Shown: positions 9,603-20,044, numbered from the stretch's first letter. The stretch: DNA of 64,000 bases from Azorinus chamasolen (GCA_963576725.1 OY755247.1:16866526-16930525); one strand, 5' to 3'. Notes: generated by a model from the sequence alone, not told the origin. Made by a program: numbers and translations.

Positions 9603-9772
9603 CGTTTACTAGTTCAATATTCATGGAAGAAATAATGGCATCATGAATATTAAACAGATTCGTTTTTAAAACAGCATACAAACCGGAAATTTTGGCTGAG
9701 ATAGAAACAGTTGAATAAGAGTCTGGGTCTACTCTGTTGGCAAATGCGTGAAAAAGTGTTTATATGAAAGTC
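9603..9772 (-). mobile_element. B2-like element, one arm lost
   Basis: AATATTCATGGAAGAAATAA and GCATCATGAATATTAA open it, and CTGGGTCTACTCTGTTGGC with TATATGAAAG closes it. The first hairpin arm and the centre are missing. Confidence 0.6.
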
Positions 9773-9814
9773 ACTTATCTAATCTGAACCAAATTCACCA
9801 TAAATTTGTAGATA

Positions 9815-9979
9815 TTAACCCTTTCCCTGTTCTATGTTTATTCCAAATTTCAATACATAGTGAATATTCATGGACAAAACAGTTATAATGAAATATGGAA
9901 GGCAAACAGGAGCTGTCTGATCTGGGTCTACTCTGTTTGCAAATGCGTGAAAACACGTTTATATGAGGGAAAGGGTTAA
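9815..9979 (-). mobile_element. B TTAA element, internally deleted
   Basis: TTAACCCTTTCCCTGTTC to TATGAGGGAAAGGGTTAA, 165 bp against 250 bp for complete copies. The first arm is missing: GGAAGGCAAACAGGAGCTGT runs straight into the return arm. Confidence 0.8.
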
Positions 9980-9988
9980 GAGGTAAGT

Positions 9989-10763
9989 GCATTGCAATCA
10001 ATTGTATGATTCTGAAATTAGAAACAAACTTCACATTGTATTGTGATAATTGATCCCAAAATTAGAAACATTACCCTCACATTGTATTGTGATCAATTAT
10101 ATGATCCTAAAATTAGAAACATTTCCCTCACATTGCATTGTGATCAATCGTATGTTCTTAAAATAAGAAATAACCTTCACATTGCACTGTGATCAATCAT
10201 ACGATCCAAACATTTGGAACATTGCCTACACATTCTATTGTGATCAATTGTATGAACCTAAAATTAGAAACAATTTTCACAAGGCATTGTGATTTATTGT
10301 ATGATACCAAAATGAGAAACAACTTTCACACCGCCTTGTGATTAATTGTATGAACCTACAATCAGAAACCACCTTCACACTGCATTGTGATCAACTGAAT
10401 GAACCTAAAATTAGAAACAACCTTCACATTGCATTGTGATCAACTGAATGAACCTACAATTAGAAACAACCTTCACACTGCATTGTGATCAACTGAATGA
10501 ACCTAAAATTAGAAACAACCTTCACACTGCATTGTGATCAACTGAATGAACCTAAAATTAGAAACAACCTTCACACTGCATTGTGATCAATTATATGTTC
10601 CTAAAATTAGAAAGAACCTTCACATTGCACTGTAATCAACTGTAGGATCCTAAATATCATAATGAATCATTATACTGCATTGCAGTCCTCCACATTAGAA
10701 AGAAACAGTTACATTGCAGTTGCCAGGAATTGTACGATCCTCAAAATTCGAAAGAAAACAAGA
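9989..10763. repeat. 49 bp satellite
   Basis: About 15 tandem units of 49 bp, each containing CATTGTGATCAA and CCTAAAATTAGAAACA. Units at 10380-10570 are nearly identical and the edges are worn, as expected for homogenisation in the middle of an array. Confidence 0.9.
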
Positions 10764-10909
10764 GAGGGGTTGTGTGTGTATTTATTAAAAGCTTAAATGG
10801 TTTTGGGTAGAATGCTACAAATGCTACTCTAACTTCATGTTTACTGATCTTTAAACATGCAGTGCTTTATGATCATTCTGTGTCACAGTCCAACTAAAGC
10901 AAACTTGAT

Positions 10910-11156
10910 ATACTTTACTCCATGAATATTCATGCAAGAATTAATGACATCATGAAAATCAATCAGATTAATTGTTATTATAGCACACGACAAGGGAAGA
11001 TTTGGCAAAGGAAGAAACTATGAAATCATATCTATATCCTACCATAAGCAAACAGAGCAGACCCTGATCAGACCGCTCCTATAGGAGCCGTCTGATCTGG
11101 GTTTTATTCTGTTTGCAAAGGTGTAGACAGGCGTATTTAAGGAGTAATGGGATAAA
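10910..11156 (-). mobile_element. B2 TTAA element
   Basis: TTTACTCCATGAATATTCAT, GACATCATGAAAATC, arms GAGCAGACCCTGATCAGACC and a GCTCCTATAGGAGC centre at 11075-11088. It ends AAGGAGTAATGGGATAA, a worn TTAA end. Confidence 0.8.
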
Positions 11157-11348
11157 GCATTTTTTAGTTCCTCTTTATACACACACAAATATATATACCA
11201 CTTCTTATATCCAATTTTCTTCTACGTTCAGGAGAAAAAATCAAACGCAGTTATTTCAATCTTCCACAATTATAGGCCCCAGAAGTGAAATATCTGTCTG
11301 CTTCATGTTCTGCTAGGATTCCAGCATTCTGTTTATGCTCTATCTCAT
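11157..11348. other. unique sequence
   Basis: No family arms and no splice-flanked ORF. Confidence 0.35.
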
Positions 11349-11510
11349 TTAACCCTATGAATGCTGAAATTTAAAAGTGGAATGTTCCACCCTTGTTCAA
11401 CACTTTCTTTCATATGAAATTTTTTCACACATTTGCAAACAGAGTAGACCCAGATCAGACATAGAAGCCGTCTGAACTTGGTCTACTGAGGCTGCTTGCT
11501 TATGACAGGA
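11349..11510 (+). mobile_element. H left end joined to a B left half
   Basis: TTAACCCTATGAATGCTGAA is an H end. From about 11403 the text becomes B type (CTTTCATATGAAATTTTTTC, ACATTTGCAAACAGAGTAGA) and fades after CTTGGTCTACTGAGG. Confidence 0.6.
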
Positions 11511-11512
11511 TA

Positions 11513-11894
11513 TACAGAAAAAACCCTCTAAACAGGTATTATAGTAGAGAAGAATTTAGATGCGTTTATGCAGGTGGCTGCTTGGAGCCATCTGATCAGG
11601 GTCTGCTCTGTTTGCTAATAGAATTTGATAGATCTGTTTCTTTGCAATCTAAAATGTCTACAATGTTCCACCTTCCATATTTCTTTATAACTATTTTGGC
11701 CATGAATATTCAGTAGGTACTGAAATTTGGAATAAACATAGAACAGGGAAAATGGTTAATGAAGGGTGAAAGTTATGCAGAAATCTCCTAGAGGATCTTT
11801 CTGCATGACTTTCACCCTGCATTAAGCTGCCACCTGTCACCAAGACCGATATTTATACTAAATTTAATGTCCGGTTTAGAGGGGTTCTACTGTA
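11513..11894. mobile_element. D element carrying half a B element
   Basis: TACAGAAAAAACCCTCTAAA to GGGGTTCTACTGTA. The left arm GCAGGTGGCTGCTT is interrupted, then resumes as TTAATGAAGGGTGAAAG with AAATCTCCTAGAGGATCTTT at the centre. Confidence 0.75.
11584..11759 (+). mobile_element. B right half starting at the hairpin centre
   Basis: Begins GGAGCCATCTGATCAGGGTC, precisely at the central GGAGCC, and runs to CAGGGAAAATGGTTAA. The B left half is absent. Confidence 0.75.
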
Positions 11895-11898
11895 GATT

Positions 11899-12016
11899 TA
11901 CAGTTTTTGTCAAAGCAAACATTCCCTTGGAATTTTTTAACATTATAAAAATACAGCTAATAAATATTCATGTCATAATTATTTCTTACATGAATATTGA
12001 ACAGGGAAAGGGTTGA
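11899..12016 (+). mobile_element. B3 right half
   Basis: GTTTTTGTCAAAGCAAACAT, CAGCTAATAAATATTCATG and GAATATTGAACAGGG then AAAGGGTTGA. The hairpin half is missing. Confidence 0.65.
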
Positions 12017-12164
12017 TGGTAGAGTCAATTCAGTATTAACAGCTTTACTTTGCTAGAGAATTTTGAATGATAAAACGACTCCCCTAGGATTCCTTTGATC
12101 TGGGTCTTCAGTTTTATTTTACTTACACAATTAACATACTTTCGCTGATTGTTAGAAGTTGTAA

Positions 12165-12235
12165 TACTGTCTGATCAGGGTCTATATTTTGTTTGCAGAT
12201 GCGTGACAAGGTGTTTATATGAAGGAAAGGGTTAA
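12165..12235 (-). mobile_element. B end fragment
   Basis: CTGTCTGATCAGGGTCTATA, TTTGCAGATGCGTGACAAGG and ATGAAGGAAAGGGTTAA. Only the outer half is present. Confidence 0.6.
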
Positions 12236-12699
12236 TTATACCATGAATTTGAACAAAAATTTGGTTTCACAATGCAGGCTAAAATCGACACTGAGAAATG
12301 AAGCAAAAACAACAATATTGTCAGGTAATCATTTCTCCTTTCCATAAAAAGAAGCCATTTCTATTTAAAATCCAGGCATTTGTTGGTATTGGAATTGAAA
12401 TGTGATCTAATGCAGATAAAAGATTCAATAAAATCCAAGATAATGCATAATTTCTGCCTTCCTGTATTAAAGAATAAACAGATCATTGCCCCTGTAAAGA
12501 CATATTTTGAGCACAATTATCCTGCCTGCTGGTGGCAAATTTGTTATAACACACACAAACAGTTTGGATCCAGTTTTGAGATGCCAAAAACATCAAGCCA
12601 TAATTCTGTCAAACGAAAATGGTCACCGCTTGCACTGTTGGTTTTTCCTTTTTAGTGGCGTATGTACACAGGATTTTTTGATATTGGTACGAACTAGAG
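12236..12699. other. unique sequence, nothing recognised
   Basis: The ORFs at 12380-12655 and 12507-12716 overlap in two frames without splice signals. A possible F scrap (AAACAGTTTGGATCCAGTTT) lies near 12560. Confidence 0.4.
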
Positions 12700-12813
12700 T
12701 CATTATAATTTCATAAGCAAACAGATCAGGACTCTGATCAGACAGCTTGTGCAGGAGCTGCCTGATCTGGGTCTACTCTATTTGCAAAGGAATTAACATA
12801 ACTGAAAGGGTTA
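12700..12813 (-). mobile_element. B2 inner half
   Basis: AATTTCATAAGCAAACAGAT to CTGCCTGATCTGGGTCTACT, then CTGAAAGGGTTA. The centre is AGCTTGTGCAGGAGCT. A D element follows at once. Confidence 0.65.
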
Positions 12814-13020
12814 TACAGTAAAACCTCACTATAATGGCCACTTAATTGTGTTGATTAGTTGGTATTTAGGGCAGGTGCCTGCTTAAAGCAAGGTGAAAGT
12901 AAAAGAGAATGCTCCCATAGGAGCGTTCTGTTTTACTTTTACCTTGCTTTAAGTAGCCACCTGCTTTTAACACAAACTACTCGATTAATTTAGTGGCTGT
13001 TATAGAGAGGTTTTACTGTA
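12814..13020. mobile_element. D2 hairpin element, complete
   Basis: TACAGTAAAACCTCACTATA to GAGAGGTTTTACTGTA. Arms are GCTTAAAGCAAGGTGAAAG and CTTTTACCTTGCTTTAAG around ATGCTCCCATAGGAGCGTT. TA lies at both ends. Confidence 0.9.
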
Positions 13021-13090
13021 TGTCCAAGTGAGCATCTGACTTTGACATAAGCCTTTCATTTGCAGATCCAACTATCGTTCATCATCGAGA

Positions 13091-13258
13091 TATACAGTAG
13101 AACCTGTCCTAAGCGGACATACATTTATTGAACTTTGGAATCTTAACAAGCAGGTGGTAACTTAATGCAGGACAAAAGCAATGCAGAAAGCTCCTATAAG
13201 GAGCTTTCTGCATTGCTTTTGACCTGTATTAAGTTACCACCTGCCTTACAGATCTACA
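13091..13258. mobile_element. D hairpin element, right end lost
   Basis: TACAGTAGAACCTGTCCTAA, arms GCAGGTGGTAACTTAATGC and TATTAAGTTACCACCTGC. The centre is AAGCTCCTATAAGGAGCTT, a 1 bp larger loop than usual. Confidence 0.85.
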
Positions 13259-13350
13259 GACCTAATGTAAGCTAAATTGCTGTTTGAGGTTTAGGAATAC
13301 ACTTAAACCATAACCCACCCATTCATTGCAATGGGCAAATGTGGGCTTAC

Positions 13351-13411
13351 TTTGCAAAGTGTTTGGATACAGATGGGATGATGAGTAGGATCCAAACTGT
13401 TTGAAAAACTA
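13351..13411. mobile_element. F core fragment
   Basis: AAGTGTTTGGATACAGATGG and ATCCAAACTGTTTGAAAAAC face each other around GATGATGAGTAGG. Confidence 0.45.
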
Positions 13412-13476
13412 AAATAAATGCAAATTGTACAGACAGTAAGTGACAGAGATGACTTTTGAACACCTTGCTAGTAAGT

Positions 13477-13572
13477 GCAGTAAAACCCCTCTCAACTGGA
13501 CATTAAATTTAGTGTTAATATCAGTCTTGGAGACAGGTGACGGCTTAATGCAGGGTGGAAGTCATGCAGAAA
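13477..13572. mobile_element. D3 left half
   Basis: GCAGTAAAACCCCTCTCAAC through GGTGACGGCTTAATGCAGGG to GTCATGCAGAAAA. It stops just before the central CTCC. Confidence 0.65.
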
Positions 13573-14531
13573 ATATTCATGAGGTATAGAGCATAATAGT
13601 GTACGATGTGCAAGGTTTGGCTTAATGTCATAGAATGAGAAAGATTTATTAACTAAATCTGCACATCCACTGGATGATACAATTTGTCTTAGTTTCTACC
13701 AATTAAACCTCCATTATTCCCTCACATCTCACCAATTTGTCTTCATTGTTGTTGGACACATTTACTCCAATTACTTAACCGTTTACTTCGTAAGTATGCC
13801 TTACTACGCCTTTGAAACACAGTAGACCAAGATCAAATATTTTCTGAACAGCTTAATACATGTACTGGGCATTGCAGTACATTTTTGGCAAATTTTACAA
13901 ATATAACAGATTTGTCCTAAGAATGTTTACAATAGTTTTGCATGAAATCCTCAGCTCAGCATGCTTCCATGAAAATGACCATATGCATTATGGCCTTTTA
14001 TTTTTCAAAATACGCCCTATAATGCAAATAGATTGGATAACTTTAAATATGGAACATGCCATTCTAAAACGCCAGTGAGTGCCACATCTGTAGACTTGTT
14101 AGCTTTCTGACATCATCCCATTTTTCTCTGCAAAGGCAATCCCATTTTTCCCTGCAGAGACAACACCGTATACCAGAACTGTGCCATTATAACTCTGGCT
14201 AAATACAGCAAGACATCCATTCAGTAAATGGAAACCCTTATATTTTCACAGCAAGCAATCTAATTCTACATGACTTTTTAATGGCATACTTTTTTGGTGT
14301 TGCTGCTTAAGCTGACTTTCAGATATTCTGACAAAGCTTAATGCACCTATCAAATGCAGACACATATGCGATCTTCCTAAATTTGACAATGGGGAATACC
14401 TTTTTAGATTGTTTTGATTGGTTTTTTTTAACATAATTGTCGGAGCAAGATAAGAGGGGATTTTTGTTTTCTATTTTTAGCTCTTGGACCTTTCTGCATG
14501 ACATCCACCCTGCGTCATGCAGTCACATGCC
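13573..14531. other. mostly unique sequence
   Basis: A worn B2 left end (CGTTTACTTCGTAAGTATGC, CAGTAGACCAAGATCAAAT) lies at 13778-13850. The rest has no recognised repeat. The small ORFs at 13860 and 14246-14662 lack splice context. Confidence 0.4.
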
Positions 14532-14781
14532 TTAACCCTTCGCTTGCTATTCACGTCAATATACCTACCTGTAAATAGTGAAGACCCAGATGAGACAGTT
14601 CCTGCAGGAGCTGTCTCATCAGGGTCTGCACTATTTACAAGTTGATTGTGCAACCAGTGCACTCCACAGCAGTGATTGTACAGCGAAATACTTGTACACA
14701 GTGAAGATATACGTAATTATACAACAGGGCATGGGTAAAGAAGGAGAAGTGTATATTAAAATTCAGCAAGAGAAGGGTTAA
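14532..14781 (+). mobile_element. G TTAA element, copy 1
   Basis: Exactly 250 bp, with perfect 17 bp ends TTAACCCTTCGCTTGCT (the right end is one mismatch away at GCAAGAGAAGGG). The core is GTGAAGACCCAGATGAGACA, CTGCAG dyad, CTGTCTCATCAGGGTCTGCA. About 95% identical to the copy at 18616. Confidence 0.9.
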
Positions 14782-14995
14782 AAGGTCTAAATTTCTTGTA
14801 ACTAACATTAGAATCAACAAGGCTTTACTGTACATGACATGCCTGCCATATATGTGGAGCTGTTAGTGGCAATGGCTGCCCTATATATAATGGATGAGTG
14901 TGATTATGGACCATATAAGTCTAACACCAAGTCAATAATGTTGCCACACTCCTGGAATTGTCATAGGAATTATGTGGCTTTACACAACTGGACTT

Positions 14996-15211
14996 CAACC
15001 CTTTGCTCATATAAGACATAATGACATCATGAATATTACTTGGACACAGGCATTTTTTTGCCATGGCAGAAACTTTAGGCTTGCCTCTTTGCTCTATCTT
15101 ATACATTGAGATAGGTCTAATTATGGGTCTGCAAAGGCAGGTGGTAGCTTAATGCAGGTCAAAAGTTCATGCATACATTATTTCTTTCATGAATATTTAT
15201 GGAATAAACAT
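14996..15211. mobile_element. mosaic of B2 end and D arm
   Basis: A B2 reverse end (CATAATGACATCATGAATAT, CATGGCAGAAACTTTAG) runs into a D left arm (TAATTATGGGTCTGCAAAGG, GGTGGTAGCTTAATGCAGG), then a B2 tail (TTCATGAATATTTATGGA). Confidence 0.55.
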
Positions 15212-15774
15212 TTCTAGAACTGTGCATGCTTTTTTAGTAATCAGTTAACAGCATCCTTTGAACAAGTCGATTCAAATGGGATCTCATTAGTCCAAAGAGT
15301 GATTCTAGCCCAAGATTATCCAGGTTTTTTACAATTTGTCTGGAATTACTTCTTTGTCCCCTATTATTGCAAATGTTTTTGCTTGATTTTCAATTATTTG
15401 ACTTTTTTCTGTCCAGTCTTTTTGTTTCATTTATCAGCATTTTTCGCTTCTTTCTCACGTTCTGTTTCAATCAGTTTGGGTTAACTTTTTTTTTGGCTTG
15501 CCTCTTTGCTCAATTTTTCACAATTTCATTGGAATAACAGCAAGGTCTCCTGATAAACCCTTCAGCCTAGGATTGCAGAGGTCCAAAGTTCTCAAATTAT
15601 TTCTCAGAAAACATTGTTCAATTGATGCATTCAACCTCACTGAACACAATTCCTTAATATCCTTAAAGCTACTGAGTTTTTTTTCTTCTTAAAGAAGGAG
15701 TGCTGAAACTAGAACAAAGTATTGTTTTTTTCTTAAACAAACTTCTGAAAGTATTTTGAGGAGCCACATAACTC
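15212..15774. other. unique sequence, pyrimidine-rich in part
   Basis: No family arms. The ORFs at 15299-15484 and 15498-15692 are hydrophobic low-complexity translations of T-rich DNA, without splice sites. Confidence 0.4.
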
Positions 15775-16026
15775 TTAACCCTTTACCTGATAGAAGCGGC
15801 TTTGAGCGAGTTTAATATATTCCTCCGCTGAAGAAAATAGTTCCAATTTTTAAAATAATGAACATATAGCATCATAAATAGTTTCTATATTCTAGGAGGT
15901 GGTAGCTTAAAGCAGGCTGAAAGTAAAGCAGAATGCGCATTAAGGCGCATTCTGCTTTACTTTCAACCTGCTTTAAGTGGTCACCTGTCTTCAAAACTAG
16001 AAATAGGCTATTGGGTAAAGGGTTAA
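15775..16026. mobile_element. I element: TTAA ends around D-type arms
   Basis: Outer ends TTAACCCTTTACCTGATAG and CTATTGGGTAAAGGGTTAA enclose D2-type arms GGTGGTAGCTTAAAGCAGGC and CCTGCTTTAAGTGGTCACC. The centre is CAGAATGCGCATTAAGGC then GCATTCTG instead of the common CTCCTATAGGAG. It combines TTAA termini with an interior otherwise found in TA-flanked D elements. Confidence 0.75.
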
Positions 16027-16256
16027 CCCTTTCCCTGTTCTATGTTTATTCCAAATTTTAACCTACTGAATATTCATGGACAAAATATGGAAAAGGTGGA
16101 ACATTGTACCCATTTTAGAAAGTAAAGAAACAGATCTTTCAAATTCCATTAGCAACAAAGCAGACGCTGATCAGATGGCTCCTATAGGAGCCATCTGATC
16201 TTGGTTTACTCTGTTTGCAACTGTGTGAAAACACTTTTGTATAAAGAAAACGTTAC
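16023..16256 (-). mobile_element. B TTAA element
   Basis: TTAACCCTTTCCCTGTTC, centre GCTCCTATAGGAGC at 16178-16191, and a worn end (ATAAAGAAAACGTTAC) that blends into the 29 bp array. It shares its first TTAA with the I element. Confidence 0.8.
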
Positions 16257-17092
16257 AAGGTCGGTTAATACGTTGAAGATGTTACATGGTCAGTTAATCA
16301 TTGAAGATGTTACATGGTCGGTTAAATCATTGAAGACGTTACATGGTCAGTTAAATCATTGAAGATGTTACATGGTCGGTTAAATCATTGAAGATGTTAC
16401 ATGGTCAGTTAAATCATTGAAGATGTTACATGGTCAGTTAAATCATTGAAGACGTTACATGGTCCGTTAAATCATTGAAGATGTTACATGGTCAGTTAAA
16501 TCATTGAAGATGTTACATGGTCAGTTAAATCATTGAAGATGTTACATGGTCAGTTAAATCATTGAAGATGTTACATGGTCAGTTAAATCATTGAAGATGT
16601 TACATGGTCAGTTAAATCATTGAAGATGTTACATGGTCAGTTAAATCATTGAAGATGTTACATGGTCAGTTAAATCATTGAAGATGTTACATGGTCAGTT
16701 AAATCATTGAAGATGTTACATGGTCGGTTAAACCATTGAAGACTTTACATGGTCGGTTAAATCATTGAAGACGTTACATGGTCCGTTAAATCATTGAAAA
16801 CTTTACATGGTCAGTTAAATCATTGAAGACGTTACATGGTCGGTTAAACCATTGAAGACGTTACATGGTCAGTTAAACCATTGAAGACGTTACATGGTCG
16901 GTTAAATCATTGAAGATGTTACATGGTCGGTTAAATCATTGAAGACTTTACATGGTCGGTTAAATCATTGAAGACGTTACATGGTCCGTTAAATCATTGA
17001 AAACTTTACATGGTTGGTTAAATAAATGAAGACGTTATATGGTCGGTTAAATCAATGAAGACGTTACATGGTTGGTTAAATCATTGACATTT
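16252..17092. repeat. 29 bp minisatellite
   Basis: About 29 units of GTTACATGGTCAGTTAAATC plus ATTGAAGAT. Sub-variants (GATGTT, GACGTT, ACTTT; CAGTT, CGGTT, CCGTT) are ordered in blocks, consistent with local duplication. There are no spacers, so it is not a CRISPR array. Confidence 0.95.
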
Positions 17093-17180
17093 TGAAAGAA
17101 TCATACATAATCAATGACACAGGTCTCATTCAGATGAGGTATCAATGTATTACAGCTGTCTGCTGATCAAAATAATTTTT

Positions 17181-17295
17181 GGGGAAATTTTTAAATATAT
17201 GCCCCCCCCCCCCAAAAAAAAACCCCAAACAAACCACACAGGGACACAGACAGACAAACAGACAGACAGACGGACACACACATGCCCCTTTGACC
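17181..17295. repeat. low-complexity C/A and GACA tract
   Basis: A C11 run, an A run, ACCCCAAACAAACC and then (CAGA)n with GACGGACACAC. It looks like the microsatellite of a Pearl-like element, but no hairpin end follows. Confidence 0.6.
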
Positions 17296-17311
17296 ACCAG
17301 TCAACAATGTG

Positions 17312-17958
17312 CTTTGCAAACAGTGTAGCCCAAGATGAGAGGGCAGGATCTGAAGTTTGTAATGTTACACTTTCTACTTCAGAAAAATCCCTAAATATTC
17401 ACCTTAAAGATTTATTATGCGCATTTTTCGTATTAATCAACACCAGAAGTTGTACACATATATATATATAATGAAAGTAGTGCTTACAATCCATTTTCCC
17501 ACAGGATATATTTGTTCAGCTAAATATTATCACTATCCGAGTACTGCTAAATCCGTTAAAGGAGCCTCCTTTTTAGATATGGAGATTTTGTACGGAAATC
17601 AGCGGACATTTTAGGCTAAGTTCCGAATGATTCTGATTCGACGCTTTGAATATTCATTAGGTTATTCACTGGTTGTTGACCGAAATATACATCAAATGAG
17701 TACTTCCGGTATGCAAATTTGAATCTTACGACAGATTCCAGTCAATGGTGAACGCTGTTCCGTTGGTTTCCATAGCAATCCATTTTTCTTTTTTTCCGAT
17801 ACAAACAACCCTTTATTTACTGTGCTGTTTAGTGTTAAGTAAATGTTAAGGTACATAGATTCTGATTCTGAGGTCAATTTGCGCAGCATATATCTTCAAA
17901 CCTGACCTGACGGAGGTTTGGAATAGTCCATTTGAAAATTCAGCATTGTAAGGGTTAA
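17312..17958 (-). mobile_element. C element split by a 0.5 kb insertion
   Basis: C core and body at 17312-17405 (GCAAACAGTGTAGCCCAAGA, TCCCTAAATATTCACCTTAA) resume at 17898-17958 (CCTGACCTGACGGAGG, TAGTCCATTTGAAAATTCAG, AAGGGTTAA). The return arm is missing. Confidence 0.65.
17405..17897. mobile_element. possible TIR element inserted in C
   Basis: The insertion begins AAGATTTATTATGCGCATT and ends with the near inverse AATTTGCGCAGCATATATCTT, an imperfect ~20 bp inverted repeat. Length is about 490 bp. No transposase ORF. The 65-codon ORFs inside are not recognised. Confidence 0.45.
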
Positions 17959-18186
17959 CCCTTTCCCTCATATAAACGTGTTTTCACGCATCTGCAAACA
18001 GCAAACCTAGAGGAGCCGTCTGATAAGGGTCTACTCTGTTTGCTAATAGAAATTCAAAGATCTGTGTCTTTACTTTCTAAAATGGCTACAATGCTCCACC
18101 TTCCATATTTCATAATAACCTTTTTGTCCATGAATATTCAGTAGGTATTGAAATTTGTTATAAACAAAGAACAGGGAAAGGGTTAA
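17955..18186 (+). mobile_element. B TTAA element, first arm deleted
   Basis: TTAACCCTTTCCCTCATATA to CAGGGAAAGGGTTAA. ATCTGCAAACAGCAAACCTA jumps to GAGGAGCCGTCTG, so most of the first arm is missing. Its TTAA is shared with the C element. Confidence 0.85.
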
Positions 18187-18309
18187 GCTCTCCCTCGTCT
18201 GTGCACTATGCAAGCTACACAATGATTGACTCTCTAATTATCCCTCTGAATGCAATCAGCTATGCGCTTTGACTTAACTTTAATGTGTATCCTGCTAAGA
18301 CTAACCCGA

Positions 18310-18488
18310 CTTTGCATTTGCAATCAGCTTCGATCCAGATAAGATACAGAATCATCCAGCGTCTCATCAAGCTATCCAAGCCGTTTGACATTCGGGTCAA
18401 TAGTTTTTTGAATGTTTTAACGAATCAGAATTCAGCAAAATTAGTGATAGACAAGAGCTTAAGCATTTCTGCAGTAGATTAAGGGTTA
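18310..18488. mobile_element. F-type element
   Basis: CGATCCAGATAAGATAC and GTCTCATCAAGCTATCCAA form worn F arms around AGAATCATCCAGC. It ends AGATTAAGGGTTAA. Confidence 0.45.
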
Positions 18489-18615
18489 AAACCAGCTCTC
18501 AAGTCACCTCATAAATATTCATTGCCCAAAGCAAAGTGCAACATAACATTAAATAAGCACATTGTGCCTGATGCATGTAATTACTCCATATAGCATTACT
18601 GCTCTTCTTTATAAT

Positions 18616-18865
18616 TTAACCCTTCGCTTGCTATTCACGTCAATATATTTACCTGTAAATAGTGAAGACCCAGATGAGACTGCTCCTGCAGGAGCTGTCT
18701 CATCAGGGTCTGCACTATTTATAAGTTGATTGTGCAACCAGTGCACTCCACAGCAGTGATTGCACAGCGAAATACTTGTACACAGTGAAGATATATGTAA
18801 TTATACAACAGGGCATGGATAAAGAACGAGACATGTATTTTAAAATTCAGCAAGCGAAGGGTTAA
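18616..18865 (+). mobile_element. G TTAA element, copy 2
   Basis: 250 bp with perfect inverted ends TTAACCCTTCGCTTGCT / AGCAAGCGAAGGGTTAA. About 13 differences from copy 1, no indels. The last TTAA is shared with a B3 element. Confidence 0.9.
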
Positions 18866-19033
18866 CCCTTTCCCTGTTTTATATTCATGTAAGGAATAAT
18901 GACATCAAGAATATTTGTTTGCTATTCAACCATAAGCAAACACAGCATACCCTGATCAGACGGCTTAAACAGGACTTTGGTCTACTCTGTTTGCAAATGT
19001 GTGAAAAGGCGTTCACATGAAGGCAAGGGTTAA
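18862..19033 (-). mobile_element. B3 TTAA element, shortened
   Basis: TTAACCCTTTCCCTGTTTTA, ATGACATCAAGAATATTTG, GCATACCCTGATCAGACGGC, then TGGTCTACTCTGTTTGC and GAAGGCAAGGGTTAA. The central CTCC dyad is lost. Confidence 0.75.
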
Positions 19034-19118
19034 AGTAGCTCTGGCAAGAAAGAAATTTGCTCAACTAGACAGGCAAATGAGCATAAATTTGTTTGAACTC
19101 ATAATCCTTATCCTGCTG

Positions 19119-19347
19119 TTAATGCTTTCGACGCCAATGTCGCCTGTTGGCACCAATGAAAACAGTGCAGTCCCAGGTCAGATGCCGCCTGGGACTTCAC
19201 TATTTTCTGTATTATTTTAGCCCAAGCATAGAGGCTTTTAAAAACAAATGTTTTACTAATATACCTTTATCATTTAGTTCAGAATTATATTTAATATGAA
19301 ATTATTATTGCAGACGACACTTTTAAATTTGGCGCCAAAAGGGTTAA
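19119..19347. mobile_element. J TTAA element
   Basis: Ends TTAATGCTTTCGACGCCAAT and ATTTGGCGCCAAAAGGGTTAA are inverted relatives. The core GCAGTCCCAGGTCAGATGCC GCCTGGGACTTCACT is a separate short palindrome. Single copy in the window. Confidence 0.6.
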
Positions 19348-19487
19348 CCCTTTACCTTCATATTGACACATTTTCACCCCTTTGCAAAAAGAGTCGACCT
19401 AGAGCAAATGCTCTATTTATCACAATGGTTTCAAAAAGTGACCTTTTCAGAAGTATCAACGGTGTCAGCATGCGAGAATGGGTGAAG
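19344..19487 (+). mobile_element. B/A chimera
   Basis: B left half (TTAACCCTTTACCTTCATAT, TTTGCAAAAAGAGTCGACC) passes at TAGAGCAAATGCTC into an A half in reverse (TTTATCACAATGGTTTCA, GAGAATGGGTGAA). The join is at the hairpin centre. Confidence 0.7.
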
Positions 19488-20044
19488 TTTTAACAGGCCT
19501 TGTAGACCTTGATTGGCTCATAGCAGCTCAATTCCTCTTCTGAAAGACCACAAGGTCCATAATTATATATCTATGAGGTTAACATAAATCTAAATGATCA
19601 GCAAAAACTAGATACAAATAATTTATTCTACATAATATCAAAACCACAAAATACAATATCAAAACCACAAAACAAATTAATCATTTACTCCGATCTGATG
19701 AAAACTGCTTGTGGCAGAGAAAGGACAAAAAAACTGTGACCGACAGGGTGATTACCTATATAGGGCACCCACACAAGGTGCAGGACTCTAAAGATGATAA
19801 TCTTCAGTGCACTGGTCATGTGTAATTTCTGTGATAGAAATGGCCAACTTTGTTTAACCTACATGATAGATGTGTCTGGCATTCAATGGTACACTGTTTG
19901 CGATTTTTTCATTATATATGTGAATCGAAAAAACAAAAATAACAACAACAGATAAACACAGATAGACAAGAACCAGATTCCATTATACCACATCCCCTTA
20001 ATTTTGTTGTGTGTGTGTGCACCAGGTAGGCGGGGGATGTATAA
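19488..20044. other. unique sequence
   Basis: No family arms. Includes a short duplicated phrase AATATCAAAACCACAAAA near 19636-19670. No exon seen. Confidence 0.4.

Noticed and set aside
16252..17092. CRISPR-like regular array
   Set aside because: Units are contiguous 29 bp repeats without spacers, in an animal-type genome. The 49 bp array at 9989 is rejected for the same reason.
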